Part shown: one piece after another, positions 1 to 4,127 of the stretch
Layout of the letters: the number at the start of each line of letters is the position of its first letter
Position numbering within the stretch: the first letter of the stretch is position 1
Assembly (NCBI GenBank): GCA_030592835.1
Contig: JAUVIJ010000091.1
Span: 1-7,444, forward strand
Direction of reading: 5' to 3'
DNA from: Candidatus Cloacimonadota bacterium
GTDB lineage: Bacteria; Cloacimonadota; Cloacimonadia; Cloacimonadales; TCS61
DNA: 7,444 nucleotides
Notes under the pieces: generated by a model
The model's input: only the letters and a program-made list of their open reading frames with translations
Database searches by the model: none
Told to the model about the DNA's origin: nothing
Position numbers and translations under genes: made by a program

Positions 1-93
1 AGGTAAAATATATTTCAAAGTATCAACAATTTCAGGTGTCAAATTCAGTATTTATCCATTAACAGCACCTGTATAAATCCAAAGGAGGAAACC

Positions 94-261
94 ATGCAGA
101 ACCAAGTAGAAGTATTCAACCCTATCATGCCTGACACACTGCAGGCAAAACTGGAAATGGCCAGGGTCTTTGTAAAATCAAATTTCATGCTCAGAGAACT
201 GGAAACTTTATTTTTTCTCACCCACCCCAAATTTCAGTTACAAACTCCGGATGATCTATAA
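94..261 (+). CDS. Small ORF, 55 aa, possibly a truncated phage-type gene
   Basis: The ATG at 94 follows a near-ideal Shine-Dalgarno (AAAGGAGG at 81-88, five bases before the start), and the frame stays open to TAA at 259-261. The product begins MQNQVEVFNPIMPDTLQAKL, continues with EMARVFVKSNFMLREL, and ends LQTPDDL. There is no signal peptide or membrane segment. The early pattern (VFNP, then a helix with MA-VFVKS--L) faintly resembles the N-termini of RecT-like phage recombinases and similar phage proteins, but this is from memory and weak. The normal gene would be much longer, so a 5' fragment is plausible. Its last 44 bases overlap the 3' end of the convergent nuclease gene. It could also be a genuine small protein or a chance ORF behind a relic start site. 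Confidence 0.4.
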   Translation: MQNQVEVFNPIMPDTLQAKLEMARVFVKSNFMLRELETLFFLTHPKFQLQTPDDL

Positions 262-1249
262 ATGGGTTCCTGTTATGTTGATATTTTTTGAAAATAATAT
301 GATTTCTGTATTTTTCAGAATCATCAACAGGATCTTCCGTATGCCAATCTAATAGCTCCGATAATTTGCCATGCTGAGGAAGTTTGCTGCTTTTATCGTT
401 AATTGTATCGGTTAATTCCAGATCGGGTTCGTAGTTGTCACCTTCGTATCTAACGACCATATAGAATAACATCCGGGCTACATCACCTTTCACTTCATCC
501 CTTGGTTCCCATGTCCAGTTTTCATCATTTGTACAGGAAGGAGTTAATCCGCTGTAAGTACCTGATTTATCGATGTATGGTTTTTCACTTTCAGCGAAAG
601 TCCTGTTGTTTCTCGCAGAGTTTGTGGAAACATCTTCTGCTCTAAGATGATGAAGATCGGTTCCTGCTCCCATTTTCGTACCGAAGTCACCATAAGACTT
701 TGCCCAGACATGTTCACGATTCCAACCCTTACCATTATCATACTCATCATTGGATTTCATTGAAAATCCCGAATAAAGTCCGATCACATTTGAGGGATTA
801 TCGGGATCTAAGTCCGTTTCCTTAAGAATATCCCACAATTTATCATAAGAATATTCCTTATGATCTTTGATGATCTCATTCAGTAAATTCTTGAGATCTT
901 CTCCTTTCAATTTTTCTGTTCCCGTATAATATCCTGTTGGTATTGGATCGAAATGATAAGAAAAACCGATTTTCCCTGCTAAACCGGGGATGTCACCTAT
1001 ATATCTTCTTACAAGGGTACGGTATATCCATCCTGTGCTGTCAAAAGATAATGCTTTTACTTTGTAATATCCATTTTGCCTGGTTCCATTATCAAGAAGA
1101 ACAAGATAATCACCCTTTTGTGCTTTCTCTATCTGAGCGGAATCTCTAAAGGGCTCTTCTTTTATGATTGCAGATCTGCTGACCTGTAAATACTGTGCAT
1201 AAAGAAAAGAGCATGAAATCAGGACAAATACTAATATTATCCGTTTCAT
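218..1249 (-). CDS. Exported endonuclease I family nuclease with N-terminal SH3-like domain
   Basis: A 343-residue secreted DNA/RNA endonuclease of the endonuclease I (EndA/NucM) family, a metal-dependent His-Me finger nuclease. Residues 1-18 are a signal peptide (MKRI, hydrophobic core, SFLYAQ). Residues about 20-83 look like a bacterial SH3 domain (VSRSAIIKEEPF, KGDYLVLLD, YYKVKALSFDSTGWIYRTLV), often a wall- or surface-binding module. The catalytic domain occupies about 100-343 and has the family signatures NREHVW (177-182, catalytic His180), DLHHL (198-202), NSARNN (210-215), EVKGDVAR (252-259) and the terminal NRNPFIDHPEFV-EIWG. E. coli EndA is about 235 aa; the extra length here is the SH3-like region. 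The ATG at 1249 follows GGCAGGTAG and lies 5 bp after the stop of the upstream membrane-protein gene, so the two are probably cotranscribed. Likely role: extracellular or periplasmic DNA degradation for nutrients or defence. Confidence 0.93.
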   Translation of the reverse strand: MKRIILVFVLISCSFLYAQYLQVSRSAIIKEEPFRDSAQIEKAQKGDYLVLLDNGTRQNGYYKVKALSFDSTGWIYRTLVRRYIGDIPGLAGKIGFSYHFDPIPTGYYTGTEKLKGEDLKNLLNEIIKDHKEYSYDKLWDILKETDLDPDNPSNVIGLYSGFSMKSNDEYDNGKGWNREHVWAKSYGDFGTKMGAGTDLHHLRAEDVSTNSARNNRTFAESEKPYIDKSGTYSGLTPSCTNDENWTWEPRDEVKGDVARMLFYMVVRYEGDNYEPDLELTDTINDKSSKLPQHGKLSELLDWHTEDPVDDSEKYRNHIIFKKYQHNRNPFIDHPEFVTEIWGG

Positions 1250-1254
1250 AACAT

Positions 1255-1650
1255 CTACCTGCCTGCTTTTTTCTCTTTCGCCTTCAATCTGTCACTTTCT
1301 GCGCTGCTTTTAAATCCCATTAAATCCTTAAATAATTTCATTGAACCCTTGGCTCCGCCGGCAATGATAGCTCCTGTTATAATATAGCCGGGTATCTGCA
1401 TTGCGTCATGTGATACAACAATAATAGACAAAGCATCTATTTTCCAGTAAACACAGACAAATACGGAAACGATAAACGCTATCAGTTCCTTTAATCCTTT
1501 CCGTTTTGGATTAGCTTCATAAATTTTAATAAATGCCTTTGTTTCAAACAGCAAAGCTAAAGCACGCTCAATGAAAAAAGATAAAACAACAATTGTAAAA
1601 AGAACTTCAAACAATCGTTCATAATTTAAATGAAACAGATTAGGATCCAT
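1255..1650 (-). CDS. Small membrane protein with about three helices, unknown function
   Basis: A 131-residue protein. The ATG at 1650 follows a strong ribosome-binding site (AAAGGAGG, six bases upstream). Hydrophobic segments lie at about residues 14-35, 55-79 and 86-99, with a basic cytoplasmic-type loop (ANPKRKGLK, 47-54) between the first two. A Gly-rich stretch, ITGAIIAGGAKGSMKLFKDLMG (split here at 91-100 and 101-112), follows, and the tail is highly charged (about 116-131, RLKAKEKKAGR). The size, the short helices, the Gly-rich GG-KGS segment and the lysine-rich tail recall phage holin-like or phage-associated membrane proteins, but I cannot name a family. It is the first gene of a tight pair with the downstream secreted nuclease (5-bp gap), so a joint envelope function is possible, although a nuclease with its own signal peptide should not need a holin. 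Confidence 0.75.
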   Translation of the reverse strand: MDPNLFHLNYERLFEVLFTIVVLSFFIERALALLFETKAFIKIYEANPKRKGLKELIAFIVSVFVCVYWKIDALSIIVVSHDAMQIPGYIITGAIIAGGAKGSMKLFKDLMGFKSSAESDRLKAKEKKAGR

Positions 1651-1741
1651 AAGTTTCCTCCTTTAATATGTACAATAAAAGGATTCTGCGTAATTAGGGT
1701 AAAATTGAAAATGAAGAAATATTTGGAGAAAATCTTTTATT

Positions 1742-1832
1742 TAACTCATCCACTAACCCCTTCTCTTGCAAAGAGAAGGGGAATTGAAGTCATCCCTCCG
1801 GCAGCTGCCGGAGAGGGACCGAGGGTGAGTTA
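1742..1832. repeat. MITE-like palindromic repeat, long form (about 91 bp)
   Basis: The ends form an inverted repeat, TAACTCA (1742-1748) and TGAGTTA (1826-1832), extended inward by CC/GG. Inside are two strong hairpins. The first has perfect 11-bp arms, CCCCTTCTCTT (1757-1767) and AAGAGAAGGGG (1771-1781), with loop GCA. The second is an 18-bp perfect palindrome, CTCCGGCAGCTGCCGGAG (1796-1813). The GC-rich palindrome stands out against AT-rich surroundings. A shorter relative with the same AACTCA...TGAGTT ends lies at 6491-6534. It looks like a non-autonomous mobile or REP-like element. No real coding sequence is visible in it. Confidence 0.75.
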
Positions 1833-1864
1833 GATAATCTAATTATGCTGAATCCTAATTAATA

Positions 1865-1934
1865 AACCCAGATAATGCGGTAGAGGTTTGATAAAGAATG
1901 CTGCTATTTAAAAATATCTACTGCTTTATCTGGG
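1865..1934. repeat. Long imperfect hairpin sharing a 14-bp sequence with 6970-6983
   Basis: CCCAGATAATGCGGTA (1867-1882) and TACTGCTTTATCTGGG (1919-1934) can pair over 16 positions with one mismatch and one G-T wobble, enclosing a 36-base loop. The left arm belongs to AACCCAGATAATGC (1865-1878), which recurs exactly at 6970-6983, also just beside a gene end. The hairpin begins 9 bases beyond the stop of the 72-aa gene and is followed on that strand by TTTATTAATT, so it could end transcription or stabilise the 3' end. The recurrence points to a dispersed repeat rather than a dedicated terminator. Confidence 0.55.
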
Positions 1935-1942
1935 ATAAACCC

Positions 1943-2161
1943 TCAACTCTGTATTAAATAGACTTCACCATCAATCTCGATGAGGACGTAATCTTCGCCA
2001 TTATCCAGGATTTCGTAGGTAAGTCCGGCTACAGCTCCCCAGGTTGTAACTGGGTAGATCAGCCTTAGTTCCTCAAAAGTCAGACGTGTATCTGCAAAGG
2101 TGTTGAACAAGGGATAAACAACCATGATAACCACAAAAAAGAATTTGATCAGTTTAGACAT
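1943..2161 (-). CDS. Small exported protein, 72 aa, unknown function
   Basis: I do not recognise a family. Residues 1-23 form a clear signal peptide (MSKLIKFFF, hydrophobic core, then TFA with cleavage likely before Asp24), leaving a mature peptide of about 49 residues. The mature part contains TFEELRLIYPVTTWG, then AGLTYEILDNGEDYVLIEID and GEVYLIQS, which read as short beta strands, perhaps a small beta-sheet domain. It has no cysteines and no lipobox. The ATG at 2161 has a full AGGAGG Shine-Dalgarno five bases upstream, but that site lies inside a 13-bp hairpin. The gene sits 81 bp downstream of the sigma-like gene on the same strand, so it may be cotranscribed with it or belong to its regulon. 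Coding potential is supported by the start site and signal peptide. Confidence 0.72.
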   Translation of the reverse strand: MSKLIKFFFVVIMVVYPLFNTFADTRLTFEELRLIYPVTTWGAVAGLTYEILDNGEDYVLIEIDGEVYLIQS

Positions 2162-2191
2162 TTTAACCTCCTATATATATAAGAGGTTAAA
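2162..2191 (-). promoter_or_regulatory. Hairpin that masks the Shine-Dalgarno of the 72-aa gene
   Basis: In the transcript of the 72-aa gene, TTTAACCTC pairs with GAGGTTAAA immediately before the ATG. The interior TTAT/ATAG extends the stem to 13 bp (one G-U pair) around an AUAU tetraloop. All six bases of AGGAGG are paired in this fold. The stem is mostly A-U with only three G-C pairs, so its stability should be marginal, as in RNA thermometers or other translational switches. No U-tract follows, so a terminator is unlikely. The same palindrome in DNA could instead bind a protein. Confidence 0.6.
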
Positions 2192-2199
2192 GGAGCGTT

Positions 2200-2215
2200 A
2201 TTTTGGGTGACTTTG
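2200..2215 (+). repeat. Left copy of a 16-bp inverted repeat flanking the sigma-like gene
   Basis: ATTTTGGGTGACTTTG lies between the sigma-like gene and the 72-aa gene. Its exact reverse complement is at 3273-3288, upstream of the sigma-like gene. The first eight bases (ATTTTGGG) recur at 3200-3207 and, on the minus strand, at 3165-3172 and 3281-3288. Confidence 0.75.
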
Positions 2216-2242
2216 GCGGTTATTTACTTTATTTGTAAGGAG

Positions 2243-3154
2243 TTAGTCGCCCAGAATTTTTGTTGTTTCGTCATAATTAAGAGGGATTATACCTTTTACT
2301 GCATCGGGTAGTTTCTTCAGAGCTTCTTTCAGGGTCATCTTATATTTTGTTACTTTTATCGGCTGGGCAATAAATTTTGTGATCTTGATCCGATGCCTAT
2401 TATTCAGATAGAAATAAAATGTGGAAAATTTAATTTCATTTTTGCTGTTCTTATAGGGGATCATACATTTGAACTCATGTTCTCCGGTAATCCGGATTTC
2501 GTAATTAAAAGTTTTTTCAATATCCAATTTCGGAATAGATTTAACATCGAAATTCTCGAAATATTTATGCAGGGATTCCAGATCATTCTCCTGCATCTTT
2601 TTCACAAAGATCCGGATAAATTTGATAATATTTTTATTTGTATTATAATCGATGATCTCAGGGGAAGCTCTATAACCCTGAGAAAGCAGATAGGCGGATT
2701 TAAGATTCCGTTTCATCCGGTAGATCTTGGTTGTGGCAGAGTGATAGCTGAGATCGTTTTCTGCTGCGAATTTCCTGATATTGGTTTTATTCCTGACATA
2801 ACTGAGATATAGTGTATGATCTTCTCCGGAAAGTAACTTTTTCGCAATTTTACCGGGAATATTGGCATATTTAACGGATTCTTCCATTGCTTTTTTCGAT
2901 CTGGCTACAATCGAGTCGATTTCTTCTTCCGACAAGAGGATCTCTTTGTTCATCTTAACCTTACTAAGGGAATAACATTCGTTCCTGGTTACAACCGAAC
3001 ACCAGTTCAGGGGTTTATTGACCCCGTTTTCTTTCATTAGATATTTTATACTGACATCTTGAGCTACATCCTCTGCTTTATCTACATCATGAAGTAGTTT
3101 CAGAGCTATAAAAAAAGAGTGGTCCCTTACCTGTGAATAAATTTCTTCATGCAT
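2243..3154 (-). CDS. ECF-like RNA polymerase sigma factor with long C-terminal extension
   Basis: A 303-residue protein. Residues about 3-62 resemble sigma region 2 (ALKLLHDVDKAEDVAQDVSIKYL, then PLNWCSVVTRNECYSL, the usual W-----RN pattern). Residues about 101-156 resemble region 4, with a helix-turn-helix at about 124-151 (TNIRKFAAENDLSYHSATTK, then IYRMKRNL). Typical ECF factors are about 160-200 aa. Here a basic tail of roughly 145 residues (about 160-303) follows, with helix (IIKFIRIFVKKMQENDLESL) and strand-like segments (FSTFYFYLNNRHRIKITKF); the fold is unknown, perhaps SnoaL/NTF2-like as in some extended ECF groups. The frame also has a TTG at 3169, but the ATG at 3154 is preferred because GGGAG lies eight bases before it and the TTG has no ribosome-binding site. 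No anti-sigma gene is evident nearby. Region 2 is divergent, so a sigma-derived DNA-binding regulator remains possible. Confidence 0.75.
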   Translation of the reverse strand: MHEEIYSQVRDHSFFIALKLLHDVDKAEDVAQDVSIKYLMKENGVNKPLNWCSVVTRNECYSLSKVKMNKEILLSEEEIDSIVARSKKAMEESVKYANIPGKIAKKLLSGEDHTLYLSYVRNKTNIRKFAAENDLSYHSATTKIYRMKRNLKSAYLLSQGYRASPEIIDYNTNKNIIKFIRIFVKKMQENDLESLHKYFENFDVKSIPKLDIEKTFNYEIRITGEHEFKCMIPYKNSKNEIKFSTFYFYLNNRHRIKITKFIAQPIKVTKYKMTLKEALKKLPDAVKGIIPLNYDETTKILGD

Positions 3155-3191
3155 AAATCTTGCTCCCAAAATAGCAAATAAATCAAAATGA

Positions 3192-3221
3192 ATTTAAACA
3201 TTTTGGGGACAAAATTGTCAA
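3192..3221 (-). promoter_or_regulatory. Putative promoter and operator of the sigma-like gene
   Basis: Read on the minus strand, a perfect TTGACA (3221-3216) is followed after 17 bases by TTTAAA (3198-3193), or after 18 by TTAAAT. Transcription would start about 30 bases before the ATG at 3154. The spacer contains the inverted repeat ATTTTG-TCCC-CAAAAT (3215-3200), a good candidate operator that could block polymerase binding. The same ATTTTGGG word appears again at 3165-3172 and 3281-3288, suggesting several binding sites around this promoter. Confidence 0.5.
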
Positions 3222-3272
3222 CTTTATTACTTTTTTTTACTTTTTGATTAAAAAATTATCATAAATATTAAA

Positions 3273-3288
3273 CAAAGTCACCCAAAAT
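3273..3288 (-). repeat. Right copy of the 16-bp inverted repeat flanking the sigma-like gene
   Basis: CAAAGTCACCCAAAAT on the plus strand is the exact reverse complement of 2200-2215. The interval from edge to edge is 1,089 bp and holds only the sigma-like gene. I see no convincing target-site duplication outside the two copies, so a mobile-element boundary is not proven; a paired regulatory site is an alternative. Confidence 0.75.
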
Positions 3289-3388
3289 TTCAACTATTCA
3301 CCCTCATATTAATGGGAGTGTTATTAAGGATAACTCTGTCTGGATTTGGATAATCTCGTATATGATTGATAAGATTGAATTTACAGTT

Positions 3389-3457
3389 GGGATTAATCCC
3401 TGTCAGAGTAATGTGGAATGTGTGATTATCACGGATTAAGCAGGAAAAGGATTAATC
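3389..3457 (+). promoter_or_regulatory. GGATTAA repeat cluster in the leader of the 121-aa gene
   Basis: A perfect 12-bp palindrome, GGGATTAATCCC (3389-3400), is followed by GGATTAA at 3433-3439 and GGATTAATC at 3449-3457, the last ending just before the ATG at 3458. Three copies in under 70 bases next to a start codon look like operator sites, or sites where a bound protein could block translation or transcription. This could be chance in AT-rich DNA. Confidence 0.35.
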
Positions 3458-3823
3458 ATGGGAAAAAATATCTCTCAGAATTTGATAGAAAGTAATAAGG
3501 ATAAGTTAACCTCTGATAAAGAACTTCGTGTTCACCCAAAACCTCAGAAAATAGAGAAAAAGAATCGTGATGTGCTGGATAAAGAGTTAAGAATATTCCT
3601 TTTGAACGAAATAGATTGGAAAAAACTGCGGTTCCAGGCTGACGATGAAGAATTATACAGGAAACTGATCGTTGAAGTAAAGCAGGCATATAGCAGAAAA
3701 GAAAGTTTCCTGCAATTGCATAACCGTTTGAAGAAATTGGGGGTGGCAGGAATGAGTTTGGCAAAAAAAATAAGTCGGGTTGTTTCCAATGCTAAATTCA
3801 GTAATTATTTCATAAAGTCTTAA
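3458..3823 (+). CDS. Charged helical protein, 121 aa, unknown function
   Basis: I do not recognise a family. The ATG at 3458 follows AGGAAAAGG (3442-3450) at suitable distance, and the frame runs to TAA at 3821. The product is soluble, with no signal peptide or membrane segment. Residues 1-40 are polar and Lys-rich, probably disordered. From about 41 on it looks alpha-helical: DKELRIFLLNEIDWKKLRFQ, ADDEELYRKLIVEVKQAYSR, then KESFLQLHNRLKKLGV and SLAKKISRVVSN, with heptad-like leucines. The basic amphipathic character would suit nucleic-acid or protein binding. It is divergent from the sigma-like gene and shares a roughly 300-bp intergenic region with it, so coregulation is possible. Two opposite-strand frames here lack credible starts and composition. 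Confidence 0.6.
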   Translation: MGKNISQNLIESNKDKLTSDKELRVHPKPQKIEKKNRDVLDKELRIFLLNEIDWKKLRFQADDEELYRKLIVEVKQAYSRKESFLQLHNRLKKLGVAGMSLAKKISRVVSNAKFSNYFIKS

Positions 3824-3992
3824 AAAAAATACATTAAATAAGATTATGAATATTTTGAAAAATCATATAATTAACTCGGTACTTGTCTTGCTGAAACTGT
3901 ATGTAGAAAAAAGCGGAGTCGAAGGATGAAAGAAACTTCACGAAATCTCTTAAAGAGAAACTCTGATAGATAGGTTTTGGAAAGTTGTTAGA
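3824..3992. other. Gene-free stretch
   Basis: Follows the 121-aa gene. Only very short frames are present (27 codons from 3846, 15 codons from 3927) and neither has a good ribosome-binding site. A small inverted repeat, TCTCTT-A-AAGAGA (3946-3958), is visible. There is no recognisable RNA gene or terminator for the upstream gene. Confidence 0.6.
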
Positions 3993-4045
3993 TTGAGGTT
4001 CAAGTTACAAACTTGAACCAACGAAGAACTCGAGTCGAGCTTATT
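3993..4045. repeat. Composite REP-like palindromic repeat, copy A
   Basis: It begins TTGAGGTTCAAGTTAC. GGTTCAAGTT (3997-4006) and AACTTGAACC (4010-4019) form a perfect 10-bp hairpin with loop ACA. A second palindrome, CTCGAGTCGAG (4029-4039), and CTTATT follow. The first part recurs at 6375-6405 with one mismatch over 31 bases. The second part (GAACTCGAGTCGAG and flank) recurs at 6587-6600. Copy A therefore joins pieces found separately in the upstream gap. Confidence 0.75.
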
Positions 4046-4071
4046 GAGATGCAGAACTTAGGAGAATTGGC

Positions 4072-4106
4072 AAAAAAAAAGAGGTACAGAAATTCTGCAC
4101 CTCTTT
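4072..4106 (-). terminator. Intrinsic terminator of the 698-aa gene
   Basis: On the minus strand, AAAGAGGTGCAGAA and TTCTGTACCTCTTT pair over 14 positions (one G-U) around a minimal loop, followed by a run of T (complement of the A-run at 4072-4080). It starts about 21 bases after the stop codon at 4128, as expected for a Rho-independent terminator. Confidence 0.88.
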
Positions 4107-4127
4107 CACCGAAACATTTTTCTATGG

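Noticed and set aside
1742..1832. CRISPR-like repeat array
   Set aside because: The repeats are hairpins within a single element; there are no regularly spaced direct repeats with unique spacers anywhere in the window.
1630..1833. Plus-strand frame of 67 codons through the MITE-like repeat
   Set aside because: Its second half is the palindromic repeat itself and its start lies inside the opposing membrane-protein gene; no ribosome-binding site.
2393..2812. Plus-strand frame of 139 codons inside the sigma-like gene
   Set aside because: It is antisense to a frame with recognisable sigma regions, has no ribosome-binding site, and its product shows no family features.
3155..3169. TTG start five codons upstream for the sigma-like gene
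   Set aside because: No Shine-Dalgarno precedes the TTG, while the ATG at 3154 has GGGAG at the right distance; the TTG also overlaps an ATTTTGGG motif.
3456..3789. Two minus-strand frames opposite the 121-aa gene
   Set aside because: Neither has a good Shine-Dalgarno, and their composition is atypical; the plus-strand frame has both a proper start and helical periodicity.
3846..3971. Very short ORFs of 27 and 15 codons in the gap after the 121-aa gene
   Set aside because: Weak or no ribosome-binding sites and no recognisable product; indistinguishable from chance.
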